NCBI RefSeq assembly: GCF_017876315.1
Contig: NZ_JAGINU010000001.1
Location: 3,658,001-3,722,000 of the forward strand
Direction of reading: 5' to 3'
From: Pseudonocardia parietis
GTDB taxonomy: Bacteria; Actinomycetota; Actinomycetes; Mycobacteriales; Pseudonocardiaceae
DNA: 64,000 nucleotides
This document shows, one piece after another, positions 31,764-41,272 of the stretch (its first letter is position 1; each line of letters opens with the position of its first letter). The notes beneath the pieces are model-generated. The model did no database searches and was not told where the DNA came from. It was given only the letters and a program-made list of their open reading frames with translations. A program made the translations under genes and the position numbers.

Positions 31764-34700
31764 TCAGTGGAGCACCGGGCGGGGCAGGAGGAGCCGGCCC
31801 CGCCGGGTGAAGTCGTCGCGCAGCTCGGGTGGCAGCCCGGCCCGGATCCGCTCCAGAGCGGAGTCGCGCTCCGGACCCGGGCACACGGACGCGATGACCA
31901 GGGCGGAGGACGTGCGCCGCGCCGCGGCGGAGGCCTCGGCCGCGCGGCCGAGATGGGCGAGCGCGAGCGCCTCGTACTTGGCCGACCGGAACCGGCGCGC
32001 GTGCTCGAGGAGCTGCTCGGAGAGCTCCGGCCGCCACCGCGCCTGCATCTCGAGCAACCGCATCTCTGCCCGCTGGCGGAACGGCAGGGACAGCTCGAGC
32101 AGGGTCGCGGCCTCCTCGACCCTGCTGCCTGCGTCGTCGTCGCGGCCCTCGAGCAGCTCGCAGTCGGCCAGGGCGAGCAGCGCGTGCAGCGCCTGCTCGA
32201 GCTCGAGCGCGCCCCCGCCACGGCGGGCGAGATCGACCGCGAGCTCGGCGTGCTCGCGGGCCAGGTCGACCCTGCCCAGCTCCTGCCACAGCCATGACGT
32301 CGTCGTCTCGATCCCGGCCCGGTAGTAGTTCACGCCGGCCTCGTCGATCAGCCGGCGGGCCCGGTCCAGCGAACGCAGCGCACCCGCGAAGTCTCCGCTG
32401 TCACCGCGGGCCAGCGCGCAGAAGAACAGGCTCTGCAGCAGCGTCCGGAACTCGCCGGTCCGGGTGCAGAGCCGGACCGCCCGCAGCAGCGCGACCCTCG
32501 CCTCGTCGAACCGGTCGGTGTGCTGCAGCAACGCACCCCGGTAGGCCGTCGCCGTGGCGGCCAGTACGTCGTCGGCGTCGGAGGCGAGCACCTCGTCGTA
32601 GGCGGCCGCGGCACCGGAGTAGTCACCGTCCCAGTGCCGCACCCGGCCGAGCAGCAGCACCGAGCTGCGCCGGGCACCGGGAGCGGCGGCCGCCGACTCG
32701 GCGAGGTAGCCGGCCTGCTCGGCGAGGTCCACGGTGGCCAACGCGTCGCGGGCGTGCAGGGCGGTCCAGCCGAGCGCCTCGAGGGCAGCCGTCTCGAGCT
32801 CCTCGTCGCCGTGGTCGCGGGCGGTTCCGAGTGCGCGCTCGTGGTCGTCGCGGGCGTCGTCGTAGCGGGCGAGATCGCAGCGGACGGAACCGCGCCGGAG
32901 CATGGCCTGCGCCGCGAGGATCGGGTCGCCTGCCGGTCCGGCCTGCTCGACCGCGCGGGTGAGCATCCGCTCGCTCTCGGCGTGGGCGAACACGAGATGG
33001 GCGGCGTCCGCGGCCTGCAACCAGGCCCGGGCCGACTCCCGATGGTCCCCGGCAGCGGCGAGATGGCCGGCCGCGGCCTCGGGACGGTCGGCGAGCAGCG
33101 CTGCGGCCCGGCGGTGGCGACTGATCCGGACCGGTCGCGGGGACTCGTCGTACACGATCCGCCGGAGGATCTCGCTGGCGAAGCGGAACTCGTCCCCGTG
33201 GGCGCCGACCAGTCCCGACCGCTGAGCGCGTTCGCAGCGCTGCGCGCAGACCTCGACCGGTTGCGCGGTGAGCGCGGCGAGATCGTCGAGACCGAACGAG
33301 CGGCCGAGGACCGATGCCTGGGCGAGCACGTCGCGGACGTCGTCGGTGGTGGCGGCCAGGCGCCGGATCAGGGCGTCGTGCAGGGTCGCCGGGATGTCCG
33401 GGCCGTCCCGCTCGGGGTGTTCCGGCGCCGGATGGCGCAGCAGCTCGCTGACGAGCAACGGCGATCCTCCGGTCCAGGCGAAGAACCGGTCGAGGTCGTG
33501 CCGGGACCCGGCGTCGTCGAGCAGCGTTCCGACGGCAGCGCGGTCCAGCGGGCCGACGTCGAGGACGACGGCCACGTCCTCCAGACCCACCGTCTGGTGC
33601 GGGTACTCGCCGGCGTTCTCGGTCGCGACGGTCAGCACGGCGTTCTCGGCGAGCCGGTCGGTCAGGTAGTGGAGCGCGTCGATGCTCGACTGCCCGGCGT
33701 TCTCGATGTCCTCGATCCCCACCAGCAGCGGCTGCTGTTCGGCGACCCGGCCCAGGAAGTGGGCGAGGGCGTCGACGGTGCGCCGGTGCTGCATCTCGGA
33801 GATGTCGGGCGCGGACGCCCACTCGTCGAGCTCCGGGACGAGCACCGTCAGCGCCCGGCGGTCCGCATCGCCCAGAAGATCCGCCGCACCCGGCAGGTGG
33901 TGTGCGAGCAGCCCACGCACGATGTCGGCGAGCGGCTGCAGGTAGAGCGATCGTTCCGCCTCGGCACAGCGCACCACGACCGCCACGCCGCCTGCCTGCT
34001 CGGCGCGCCGTGCGGCTGCCGCACAGAGGGTGGACTTCCCGATTCCCCGCTCGCCGCGCAACAGCGCGATCCGGCCGTGACCGCGGACCGCGTCGTCCCA
34101 CAGCCGGGCCAGGGTCGCGATCTCGTGGTCGCGCCCCACGGGACCGGCGGTCCCCGGGATGTTCCGGTGCGTACCGGCGTCGTGCTCCGGAGCCGGCGTT
34201 CCCCGCAGGATCTCCAGGTGCACCTGGTGCGACGACGCCGACGGGTCGAGTCCGAGCTGGGTCGCCAGCGCCGCGCGCAGGCGTTCGTAGACGGCGATCG
34301 CATCGGCCGGAGACCCGCGGGAGACGTGGGCCCGCATCGCCGCACGCGCCGCCTCCTCGTCGAGCGGGTTCGCCGCGAGCGTCCGCCCCGTCTCCTCCAG
34401 CGCGATCTCGAGATCACCGGCCTGCAGCGCGGCAGCCCAGCGGCAACGCCGCGCTCGGTCGAGCAGGGCCTCGGCGGCGTCCCGGACCCCGTCGCTCCAG
34501 TCGCTGTCCGGTTCGTCGGCCAGCGCCGGTCCGCCGTCGAGCAGCCGGACGGCGTGGCCGGTGTTGCGCAGCGCGGGGCCGGAGTGCCCGTGCGCGAGCT
34601 CCCGCTCGGCCAGCGTCGTGAGGTTCGCGGCCTCCACCAGGTCGACCGTCGTCCGCCGGTCCTGGACGAGCCGGTAGGCACGGGGACCGCCGTCGATGCG

Positions 34701-34940
34701 CTCCCGGCCCAGCGATCTGCGCAGCCGGCTCACCAGGGACGCGACGTTGCGCAGCGGGTCGCTCGGCGTCTGGTGCGGCCAGAGGTGGTCGGCGAGCGTG
34801 GTGGTCTGGACGAACTCGCCCTGACGGTCGGCGAGTATCGCGAGCAGCCGGCTCGCGCGGCCGCTCGGCACCGGGGAGGCGAGGTCACCGGTCACCGCGA
34901 GGGAACCGATGAGCCTCACCTGGACGACGCCGTCCTGCAT
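31764..34940 (-). CDS. SARP-like regulator with BTAD, AAA ATPase and TPR domains
   Basis: A protein of about 1058 residues. An OmpR-type winged helix comes first (about 1-95: RLIGSLAVTGD, SRASRLLAILADRQGE-like text, LWPHQTPSDPLRNVASLVSR), then the BTAD helical domain (about 100-245, ending LRAALATQLGLDPSA), then an ATPase with Walker A GERGIGKSTLC near residue 310. A long TPR-like C-terminal half follows. No C-terminal LuxR helix-turn-helix is seen. Such proteins switch on nearby biosynthetic or catabolic clusters. The stop abuts nitE, so it may control the island. Start is ATG 34940 without a ribosome site, or GTG 34949. Confidence 0.85.
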   Translation of the reverse strand: MQDGVVQVRLIGSLAVTGDLASPVPSGRASRLLAILADRQGEFVQTTTLADHLWPHQTPSDPLRNVASLVSRLRRSLGRERIDGGPRAYRLVQDRRTTVDLVEAANLTTLAERELAHGHSGPALRNTGHAVRLLDGGPALADEPDSDWSDGVRDAAEALLDRARRCRWAAALQAGDLEIALEETGRTLAANPLDEEAARAAMRAHVSRGSPADAIAVYERLRAALATQLGLDPSASSHQVHLEILRGTPAPEHDAGTHRNIPGTAGPVGRDHEIATLARLWDDAVRGHGRIALLRGERGIGKSTLCAAAARRAEQAGGVAVVVRCAEAERSLYLQPLADIVRGLLAHHLPGAADLLGDADRRALTVLVPELDEWASAPDISEMQHRRTVDALAHFLGRVAEQQPLLVGIEDIENAGQSSIDALHYLTDRLAENAVLTVATENAGEYPHQTVGLEDVAVVLDVGPLDRAAVGTLLDDAGSRHDLDRFFAWTGGSPLLVSELLRHPAPEHPERDGPDIPATLHDALIRRLAATTDDVRDVLAQASVLGRSFGLDDLAALTAQPVEVCAQRCERAQRSGLVGAHGDEFRFASEILRRIVYDESPRPVRISRHRRAAALLADRPEAAAGHLAAAGDHRESARAWLQAADAAHLVFAHAESERMLTRAVEQAGPAGDPILAAQAMLRRGSVRCDLARYDDARDDHERALGTARDHGDEELETAALEALGWTALHARDALATVDLAEQAGYLAESAAAAPGARRSSVLLLGRVRHWDGDYSGAAAAYDEVLASDADDVLAATATAYRGALLQHTDRFDEARVALLRAVRLCTRTGEFRTLLQSLFFCALARGDSGDFAGALRSLDRARRLIDEAGVNYYRAGIETTTSWLWQELGRVDLAREHAELAVDLARRGGGALELEQALHALLALADCELLEGRDDDAGSRVEEAATLLELSLPFRQRAEMRLLEMQARWRPELSEQLLEHARRFRSAKYEALALAHLGRAAEASAAARRTSSALVIASVCPGPERDSALERIRAGLPPELRDDFTRRGRLLLPRPVLH

Positions 34941-35000
34941 GGTCGACACTCTATCCGTGCGACCACCCCGGGATCCTCCGTCCCTGGTGAGCGGCCCGGT

Positions 35001-36647
35001 TCAGCCGAGCTTCGCCTCGACGGCGTCGAACCCGCCGTCGGTGTAGAGGGAGCGCACGACCTTCTTGTCGTACTTGCCGACGCCGGTCTTCGGGACCTCT
35101 TTCACGAACAGGAACCGGTCCGGGATCGACCACTTCGCGAAGTCCACCGCCAGGTGGGTGCGCAGATCGTCCTCGGTGAGCGAGTCGTCGGTCGGGACGA
35201 CGCAGGCCAGCGGCCGCTCGAGCCACTTCTCGTCCGGGATGTTGACCACGGTCGCCTCGCGGACCTTGGGGTGCGCCATGAGCGCGTTCTCCAGGTCGAT
35301 GGAGGAGATCCACTCGCCGCCGGACTTGATGAGGTCCTTGGAGCGGTCCTTGAGGATCACGTAGCCGTCCGGGTCGATGGCGCCGACGTCGCCGGTGCGG
35401 AACCAGCCGTCGACCATGTTCTCCGCGGTGCGCTCGTCGTCGTAGTACGCGCTCGCGGTGAACGGCGAGCGGACCCAGAAGTCGCCGACGCTCTCCCCGT
35501 CCCAGGGCAGCTCCTCGCCCTCCGCCCCGAGGATCTTGATCTGGACCAGCGGGATCGGCTGGCCCTGCTTCTGCCGCAGCGCCAGCAGCTCGTCGTCCCC
35601 GGCGTTCTCGCGCAGCGTGCTCTTGATCGCGGAGAAGCAGATCTGCGGGGTGTTCTCCGTCATCCCCCAGCCCTGGGTGACGTAGGTGCCGTACTGCTCG
35701 GCCCACCAGTTCATGATCGCCTTCGACGGCGCCTGGCCACCGAGCCACATCGTCTGCAGGCTGCCGAGGTCCCAGTCCCTGCCGGAGGAGTGCACCGCGT
35801 CGCGCATCAGGGTCCCGATCGTGACCGCGGCGTTCATCCCGGTCACCTTCAGGTCCGACACCATCCGGACGTAGTCGATCGGCTGCGGGTGCACGCCCGG
35901 CAGCACCAGGGTGCTGCCCTGCAGCAGCGCGGTGTGCGGGATGTTCCAGCCGTTGCAGTGGAACATCGGGGCGACCTCGAGCCAGACCTGGTCCTCGCTC
36001 ATGCCGAGCTTGTCGTGCATCGCCAGGCACATCGCCTGCAGGACCATCCCGCGGTGGCTGTAGACGACGCCCTTCGGGTCGCCGGTGGTGGCCGAGGTGA
36101 AGCAGATGGCGGCGGCGTCGCGCTCGTCGAACTCGGGGAACTCGAACTCGTCGGTCTCCGCGGCGAGGAGGTCCTCGTAGGCGTGGACGTTCTGCAGACG
36201 CGTCTCGGGCACCGTGTCGCCGAAGACCACGAACGCCTTGACCGTCGGGATCCCCAGGTCGACGAGCTCCTCGACCAGTGCGAGCTGGTCCGGGTCGAAG
36301 AACAGGACCTCGTCGGCGACCTTGTTGATCGTGAAGCGCTGCTGGTCCGGGAACAGCCGCAGGTTCACCGTGTGCAGGACCGCCCCGAACCCGGGGACGC
36401 CGAAGTAGGTCTCCAGGTGGCGGTAGTGGTTCCAGCCGAGCGTGCCGACCCGGTCGCCGTGCTCGACGCCCAGCCGGCCCAGCGCGTTGGCCAGCTTGCG
36501 GACCCGCCGGCCGTACTCGCGGTAGGTGTACTCGTGGTACTGCCCGTCGCCGATCCTGGTGATGATCTTCTTGTCGTGGAAGAGCCGCTCGGTGCGCCAC
36601 AACAGGGAGCTGAGCAGCAGCTGGCGGTCCATCATCAAGCTCTCCAT
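35001..36647 (-). CDS. acyl-CoA ligase (AMP-binding, medium/long-chain)
   Basis: A 548-residue ANL-superfamily ligase. The AMP/phosphate loop reads [10 protein letters not shown] at 184-193 (usually TSGTTGxPKG, here Gly to Ala). The adenine motif is GWGMTENTP, the hinge region is [20 protein letters not shown] with [15 protein letters not shown], and the C-terminal catalytic lysine is in TGVGKYDKK. The protein would activate a fatty or aryl acid to its CoA ester. Its promoter (-35 TTGACA, -10 GATAGT on the minus strand) contains the GntR palindrome at 36690 in the spacer. GGAGGG precedes ATG 36647. It lies divergent from the metallo-beta-lactamase-fold gene. Confidence 0.92.
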   Translation of the reverse strand: MESLMMDRQLLLSSLLWRTERLFHDKKIITRIGDGQYHEYTYREYGRRVRKLANALGRLGVEHGDRVGTLGWNHYRHLETYFGVPGFGAVLHTVNLRLFPDQQRFTINKVADEVLFFDPDQLALVEELVDLGIPTVKAFVVFGDTVPETRLQNVHAYEDLLAAETDEFEFPEFDERDAAAICFTSATTGDPKGVVYSHRGMVLQAMCLAMHDKLGMSEDQVWLEVAPMFHCNGWNIPHTALLQGSTLVLPGVHPQPIDYVRMVSDLKVTGMNAAVTIGTLMRDAVHSSGRDWDLGSLQTMWLGGQAPSKAIMNWWAEQYGTYVTQGWGMTENTPQICFSAIKSTLRENAGDDELLALRQKQGQPIPLVQIKILGAEGEELPWDGESVGDFWVRSPFTASAYYDDERTAENMVDGWFRTGDVGAIDPDGYVILKDRSKDLIKSGGEWISSIDLENALMAHPKVREATVVNIPDEKWLERPLACVVPTDDSLTEDDLRTHLAVDFAKWSIPDRFLFVKEVPKTGVGKYDKKVVRSLYTDGGFDAVEAKLG

Positions 36648-36689
36648 CGAGCAACCCTCCTGAGGTGTGACCTAGACCGCGTGGGACTA

Positions 36690-36701
36690 TCTCTATAGAA
36701 T
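36690..36701. promoter_or_regulatory. GntR-type operator, site 1
   Basis: TCTCTATAGAAT, one arm matching the perfect palindrome ATTCTATAGAAT. It sits between the -35 (TTGACA, minus strand) and -10 (GATAGT) of the ligase promoter, where a bound repressor would block RNA polymerase. Identical over 14 bases (ATCTCTATAGAATC) to site 3. Confidence 0.75.
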
Positions 36702-36890
36702 CGTGTGTTGTCAAGACATCGGCATGTCGCGATACGGTGGTGCGCACCCACTGTGCTCGGGTCTGCCCGCCGGTGTCGCCCGACCGGGGCAAACCTCCAG
36801 GACATACCGGGCAGAACGTGGACGATCGCCGCGGATCCGGCGGGCCTGCTCATGCGGACGCGCGAGGAAACCGATCGTCGTGTTGACATG

Positions 36891-36902
36891 ATTCTATGGA
36901 AT
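36891..36902. promoter_or_regulatory. GntR-type operator, site 2
   Basis: ATTCTATGGAAT differs from the perfect palindrome at one base. It starts two bases after a TTGACA -35 box, so it lies in the spacer of the promoter for the hydrolase at 37030. Confidence 0.7.
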
Positions 36903-37029
36903 ATGGAACATTCTGCTTCTATGGCCCAGGTCACTGCCGGGTCGGGCGCGCCCGCGCGCCGGCCGGCGGGCCGCACACCGGAGTGCGACGGGCCGCAGTA
37001 CCTACCGCAACGAGGAGGAGGTTCTGCCA

Positions 37030-37845
37030 GTGGCAGACGACAAGATCAAGGTGACGATCCTGCCGACCGGCACGATGCACGCCGACCTGACGTGGCTGCT
37101 GATCGACCCGTCGCGGATGGCGTCCGCCTCGAACCCGGACAAGCAGCGTGACTGGGTCGAGGTTCCGACGCACGCCGTCTACATCGAACACCCGGACGGC
37201 AAGAAGCTGCTGTGGGACACGGGTGTGCCGCGGAACTGGGTGGAGCGCTGGGGCCCGACCGGTCTCGACCAGTTCTTCCCGGTCGACGCCACGACCGAGG
37301 ACATGTGGCTCGACTCGCGGCTCAAGCAGCTCGGCGTCGAGGCCGGTGAGATCGACTACCTGCTGCTGTCGCACCTGCACCTCGACCATGCCGCGAACGC
37401 CCAGTTCTGGAACGGCACCGACACCACGATCCTGGTGGACGAGGCCGAGAAGGACGGGGCGTTCAGCTTCGACGGCTACAACAAGGGCGCCCACATCAAG
37501 TCCGACTACGACGGGCTGGAGCTCAGCACGATCAGCGAGGACACCGAGCTCCTGCCCGGCATCACGCTGCTGCGCACCCCGGGCCACACCTGGGGAACCC
37601 TGTCGCTGCAGGTGGACCTGGCCGACTCCGGCACGATGATCTTCGCGTCGGACTCGTTGTACCGCAGCGAGAGCTACGGGCCGCCGGCGATCGCGGCCGG
37701 CATCGTCTACGACACCGTGGCGTGGTTCGAGTCGGTGGAGAAGATCCGCTCGATCCAGCAGAAGGCCGACGCCACCATCGTGTTCGGTCACGACCCGGTG
37801 CAGTTCACCGAGCTCAAGCTCGGTCCGGGCAACAGCTACACCTGA
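37030..37845 (+). CDS. metallo-beta-lactamase-fold hydrolase (N-acyl-homoserine-lactonase-like)
   Basis: A 271-residue metallo-beta-lactamase-fold protein. The zinc motif HLHLDH is at residues 115-120 (LLLSHLHLDHAANAQFW), the next ligand is in RTPGHTWGTLSLQV, the bridging Asp in IFASDSLY, and the last His in IVFGHDPVQF. The pattern and length resemble AHL lactonases and related lactone hydrolases. Within a ligase/aldehyde dehydrogenase/alcohol dehydrogenase set it is more likely a catabolic lactonase or thioesterase than a quorum quencher. GAGGAGG is nine bases before the GTG start. A strong terminator follows. Confidence 0.87.
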   Translation: MADDKIKVTILPTGTMHADLTWLLIDPSRMASASNPDKQRDWVEVPTHAVYIEHPDGKKLLWDTGVPRNWVERWGPTGLDQFFPVDATTEDMWLDSRLKQLGVEAGEIDYLLLSHLHLDHAANAQFWNGTDTTILVDEAEKDGAFSFDGYNKGAHIKSDYDGLELSTISEDTELLPGITLLRTPGHTWGTLSLQVDLADSGTMIFASDSLYRSESYGPPAIAAGIVYDTVAWFESVEKIRSIQQKADATIVFGHDPVQFTELKLGPGNSYT

Positions 37846-37850
37846 TCCGC

Positions 37851-37888
37851 CGCGTCCGGGCCGGCGGAGACCCGCCGGCCCGGACGCG
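37851..37888 (+). terminator. rho-independent terminator after the hydrolase gene
   Basis: A perfect 17-bp GC-rich stem (arms 37851-37867 and 37872-37888) with a four-base loop AGAC, followed by TGTTTGT. It begins six bases after the hydrolase stop. Confidence 0.88.
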
Positions 37889-37908
37889 TGTTTGTCCCTC
37901 CACTGCAA

Positions 37909-37920
37909 TCTCTATAGAAT
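37909..37920. promoter_or_regulatory. GntR-type operator, site 3
   Basis: TCTCTATAGAAT. A -35-like TTGTCC (37892-37897) and a -10 TAGAAT (37915-37920), 17 bp apart, form the aldehyde dehydrogenase promoter; the -10 is inside the palindrome. Confidence 0.75.
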
Positions 37921-37998
37921 CCTGGTCGCAGTGTTCGTGCGGCCCGAGTGCCTCCCGGGTCGCCCCCCGTTGCCGCCACGCGGCCGAAGGAGTGATCG

Positions 37999-39420
37999 AT
38001 GAGCACGCCGACCGAGCAGCTGTACCTCGACGGGAAGTGGGTGGACAGCACCGGCAGCGGCACCGTCGCGGTGATCGACCCGGCCACCGAGGACGTCATC
38101 GGGGCAGTGCCGGAGGGCACCGTGGAGGACGTGGCGCGGGCCGTGCGGGCCGCGCGTGACGCGTTCCCCGGCTGGGCCGCCACGCCGCGCTCCGAGCGGG
38201 CCGACTGCCTGCAGCGCCTGCACGACGGCCTCGCCGCCCGCGCCGACCAGATCGCCGAGACGATCGCGCGTGACGTCGGGACGCCGATGCGGATCGCGAG
38301 CCGGATCCAGGCCGCGCTGCCGCAGACCGACGTGTCGACCTACGTCGAGATCCTGAAGAACGAGGAGCCGGAGGAGAAGGTCGGCAACTCGCTGGTCGTC
38401 CGGGAGCCGGTGGGTGTGGTCGCCGCGATCACGCCGTGGAACTACCCGCTGCACCAGATCACCGCGAAGATCGCGCCCGCGCTCGCGGCGGGCTGCACGG
38501 TCGTGGTCAAGCCCAGCGAGGTCGCGCCGCTGGTCGTGCGGCAGCTGTTCGAGGCGATCGACGAGGCGGGCATCCCGCCCGGTGTGATCAACCTGGTGCA
38601 CGGCCTCGGCCCGACGATCGGGGAGGCGCTGGCCACCCACGAGGACGTCGACATGGTCTCGTTCACCGGCTCGGTCCGGGCCGGTTCCCGGGTGGCCGAG
38701 CTCGCCGCCCGCACCGTGAAGAAGGTGACCCTGGAGCTCGGCGGCAAGTCCGCGAACGTGCTGCTCGACGACGCCGACCTCACCGCCGCGGTGAAGGTGG
38801 GCGTCGCGAACGCGTTCCTCAACGGCGGCCAGACCTGCACCGCGTGGACCCGGCTCGTCGTCCCGGCCGACCGCCAGGAGGAGGTGCTCGAGCTCGCCAG
38901 GGCTGCCGCCGAGGGATTCGCCCCCGGCGACCCCATGGACCCGAAGACCAAGCTCGGCCCCATGGTGTCCGAGGCGCAGCGCGACCGGGTCCGCGGCTAC
39001 ATCACCCGCGGCGTCGAGGAGGGTGCTCGCCTGGTCGCCGGCGGGGCCGAGGCCCCCGCGGGACGGGAGAAGGGCTTCTACGTCGCCCCGACGGTCTTCG
39101 GTGACGTCGACCCGGACTCGACGATCGCCCAGGAGGAGATCTTCGGGCCGGTCCTGTCCGTCATCCCCTACCGGGACGAGGACGAGGCGCTGGCCATCGC
39201 CAACAACTCCGAGTACGGGCTGCACGGCGCGGTCTGGTCGGCCGACCAGGACCGGGCGCTGGCGTTCGCGCGCAGGGTCCGCACCGGCCAGATCGACGTC
39301 AACGGCGGCGCCTACAACCCGTACGCGCCGTTCGGCGGCTACAAGCGCTCCGGGGTCGGCCGGGAGATGGGCCGTCCGGGCCTGGAGGAGTACCAGGAGA
39401 TCAAGTCGATCCAGCTCTGA
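37999..39420 (+). CDS. NAD(P)-dependent aldehyde dehydrogenase
   Basis: A 473-residue ALDH-superfamily enzyme. The catalytic cysteine is Cys280 in NGGQTCTAWTR, the general base Glu246 in VTLELGGKSANV, the cofactor motif is FTGSVRAGSRVAE, and ITPWNYPLHQ is near residue 145. It oxidises an aldehyde to the acid, matching the alcohol dehydrogenase and acyl-CoA ligase encoded nearby: alcohol, aldehyde, acid, acyl-CoA. AAGGAG precedes ATG 37999. Its promoter contains a GntR palindrome. The substrate class (aliphatic or aryl) is not clear. Confidence 0.94.
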   Translation: MSTPTEQLYLDGKWVDSTGSGTVAVIDPATEDVIGAVPEGTVEDVARAVRAARDAFPGWAATPRSERADCLQRLHDGLAARADQIAETIARDVGTPMRIASRIQAALPQTDVSTYVEILKNEEPEEKVGNSLVVREPVGVVAAITPWNYPLHQITAKIAPALAAGCTVVVKPSEVAPLVVRQLFEAIDEAGIPPGVINLVHGLGPTIGEALATHEDVDMVSFTGSVRAGSRVAELAARTVKKVTLELGGKSANVLLDDADLTAAVKVGVANAFLNGGQTCTAWTRLVVPADRQEEVLELARAAAEGFAPGDPMDPKTKLGPMVSEAQRDRVRGYITRGVEEGARLVAGGAEAPAGREKGFYVAPTVFGDVDPDSTIAQEEIFGPVLSVIPYRDEDEALAIANNSEYGLHGAVWSADQDRALAFARRVRTGQIDVNGGAYNPYAPFGGYKRSGVGREMGRPGLEEYQEIKSIQL

Positions 39421-39434
39421 CCGCACGGACAGAT

Positions 39435-39465
39435 GGCGCCCGGACCCACGATGGGTCCGGGCGCC
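39435..39465. terminator. bidirectional terminator between aldehyde and alcohol dehydrogenase genes
   Basis: A perfect 14-bp inverted repeat (GGCGCCCGGACCCA and its complement) with a three-base loop, between two convergent stop codons. Confidence 0.85.
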
Positions 39466-39486
39466 GTCGTCGTGCCGGGGTGAGCG

Positions 39487-40599
39487 TCAGTGCTCGTGCA
39501 CGATGAGCCCGCGCAGGTTGCGACCGGCGATCATGTCGTCGTAGCCCTCGTTGACCTGCTCCAGGGAGTAGGTCCGGCTCACGAGCCCGTCCAGCTGCAG
39601 ATCCCCGGTGCGGTAGAGCCCGAGGAGCCGCGGGATGTCGGTCGTGGGGTTGCAGTCACCGAACAGGCTGCCGCGGATCGTCTTCTTCCACAGCGTCGCG
39701 ATGGTCCCGGAGACCTCGATCGTGCGCGTGTCGAAGTCGCCGAGCGCCACGAGGACGACGACCCCGGCCTTGCCGATCGCGTCGAACGCGTCCGAGACCA
39801 CCTGCGAGGTCATGATCCCGACCGTGATGATCGCCTTGGCCGCCCCGACCCCGTGGGTCAGCGAGAACGACAGCTCGCGTGCCTCGTCCGCGGTGCCGAC
39901 CGCGTGGGTGGCGCCGAACTGCAGGGCGGCCTCCCGCTTGCCCGCGACCGGGTCCACCGCGATCACGTACTGCGCGCCCGCGTGCCGCGCGCCCTGCACC
40001 GCGTTGATGCCGATCCCGCCGGTGCCGTAGACGAGCACGGTCTCGCCCGGGCGGACGTCCGCGGCCTTGGTGGCCGCGCCCCACCCGGTCGGCACCCCGC
40101 AGCCGACGAGTGCGGCCTTGTCCAGCGGGAGGTCGTCGTCGATCTTGACCGCGGAGGTCTGGTGGATGACGCCGTACTGGCTGAACGTGCCGAGCATGCA
40201 CATCGCGCCGTAGCGCCCGGCCGGCCCGGACAGCGGCCAGCTCTCGCCGGGCAGGAAGCCGCGCATGATGTTCGCGCCCATGTCGCAGATCGCCTGCTGG
40301 CCGGTCGAGCACCAGTGGCAGTGCCCGCAGCTCGGGATGAAGGAGCACACGATGTGGTCGCCCGGCGCGACCCGGGTGACGCCCGGGCCGACGTCCTCGA
40401 CGACGCCGGAGCCCTCGTGCCCGAGCACGAGCGGCAGCCAGCCCTTCATGTCGCCCTGCATGACGTGCAGGTCCGAGTGGCAGAGCCCGGCGTGGGTGTA
40501 GCGGACCAGGACCTCGCCCTCGCCGGGCGCGGCGACGTCGAGCTCGACCAGCTCGAGGGGCTTTCCGGCCTCGTGGATCACAGCCGCGGTGGTCTTCAT
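39487..40599 (-). CDS. zinc-dependent alcohol dehydrogenase (NDMA-dependent type)
   Basis: A 370-residue MDR-family dehydrogenase. The catalytic zinc site has Cys in THAGLCHSDLHV and His in LVLGHEGSGVVEDVG; the structural zinc has the Cys set SCGHCHWCSTGQQAIC. The NAD motif is VYGTGGIGINAVQGA. The length and the RGFLPGESWPLSGP insert resemble the actinobacterial NDMA-dependent (nicotinoprotein-like) alcohol dehydrogenases. It would oxidise a primary alcohol for the convergent aldehyde dehydrogenase. GAGGAA precedes ATG 40599. No GntR palindrome was found directly before it; it may be transcribed from the zinc-ribbon gene promoter upstream on the same strand. Confidence 0.9.
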   Translation of the reverse strand: MKTTAAVIHEAGKPLELVELDVAAPGEGEVLVRYTHAGLCHSDLHVMQGDMKGWLPLVLGHEGSGVVEDVGPGVTRVAPGDHIVCSFIPSCGHCHWCSTGQQAICDMGANIMRGFLPGESWPLSGPAGRYGAMCMLGTFSQYGVIHQTSAVKIDDDLPLDKAALVGCGVPTGWGAATKAADVRPGETVLVYGTGGIGINAVQGARHAGAQYVIAVDPVAGKREAALQFGATHAVGTADEARELSFSLTHGVGAAKAIITVGIMTSQVVSDAFDAIGKAGVVVLVALGDFDTRTIEVSGTIATLWKKTIRGSLFGDCNPTTDIPRLLGLYRTGDLQLDGLVSRTYSLEQVNEGYDDMIAGRNLRGLIVHEH

Positions 40600-40661
40600 G
40601 TTCCTCGTTTCGCTCGTCGCCCCGCCGGGGCGCGAGAGGTTCGGTCGGTGCCGGTGACCGT

Positions 40662-41111
40662 TCAGTCGCCGGCGTCGGCGGTGGCCGTGTTCGGGGTCCG
40701 CCGGTCCCGGCTCGCCTCCGCCGCCGCGGTCGCGGCGTCCTTCGACGTCGAGGCGCGGGTGGCGAGCTCCTTGTAGGTGAGCGGGCGGCGTTCGAAGCTG
40801 CCCTCGTGGGCGGCGATCGCGTCGCGGTGCTCGCGGTGCTCCGGGTGACGGGCCTCGAACTCCTGGCGGGCGTCCATCCGGCGCCGCCATCCGGTGATGG
40901 CATCGCGGTCGCCGTTGTGCAGCCCCTCCCACGACCGCGGCGCCGTGGACATAGCCGGGGGAGGGGCCGCGCGGCCGTGCATCGCCGGTGCGGGTGGGCG
41001 GCGACTCGTGATCTCACCGCAGGAGGGGCAGCCCGGAGCGGGCGAGCTCCAGGACCGGACCATCGTTTCGAAGCGCACCCCGCACGAGCACGCGTAGTCG
41101 TAGACCGGCAC
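40662..41111 (-). CDS. FmdB-type zinc-ribbon protein
   Basis: A 149-residue protein starting with MPVYDYACSCGVRFETMVRSW, and with a second CPSCGEI knuckle: the FmdB/zinc-ribbon pattern CxCG...CxxC within the first 33 residues. The rest is polar and rich in Arg and Ala, and likely disordered or helical. FmdB-family ribbons are often regulators or partners of catabolic enzymes, but a function has rarely been shown. The GntR palindrome at 41154 overlaps a minus-strand -10 box (TAGAAT) for this gene. It is upstream of, and co-directional with, the alcohol dehydrogenase. Confidence 0.82.
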   Translation of the reverse strand: MPVYDYACSCGVRFETMVRSWSSPAPGCPSCGEITSRRPPAPAMHGRAAPPPAMSTAPRSWEGLHNGDRDAITGWRRRMDARQEFEARHPEHREHRDAIAAHEGSFERRPLTYKELATRASTSKDAATAAAEASRDRRTPNTATADAGD

Positions 41112-41153
41112 AGCCGACTCCTTCGTCAGTTTGCTCGCTCATCTGTCGCGTTG

Positions 41154-41165
41154 ATTCTATAGAGT
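41154..41165. promoter_or_regulatory. GntR-type operator, site 4
   Basis: ATTCTATAGAGT, one base from the perfect palindrome, in the divergent space between the zinc-ribbon gene and the GntR regulator. On the minus strand it holds TAGAAT, 16 bp after TTGCCC. It could also give autoregulation. Confidence 0.75.
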
Positions 41166-41272
41166 TCTGGAGGAGGGGCAAGCGGTGAACGCGCGGACGG
41201 CGTGATGGTGTTTCGTGGGACACCGGGTTTCATGGTGCGGCGGGTGAGGCGGAAGGTCGAGCGGGTGGAGCG

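Larger units (their letters stand above)
36648..37029. other. 382-bp divergent control region
   Basis: No gene is seen here. It holds the promoter and operator of the ligase (36690-36720), and, 190 bp away, TTGACA (36883-36888) with a second operator-like palindrome before the metallo-beta-lactamase-fold gene. A half site TTCTATGG lies at 36917-36924. The remaining bases show no repeat or RNA fold that I can support. Confidence 0.6.

Noticed and set aside
32520-36698. A plus-strand open frame of nearly 1400 codons across the SARP-like gene and the ligase gene
   Set aside because: It is antisense to two clearly recognisable genes and has repetitive Val/Arg/Asp/Gly composition without motifs.
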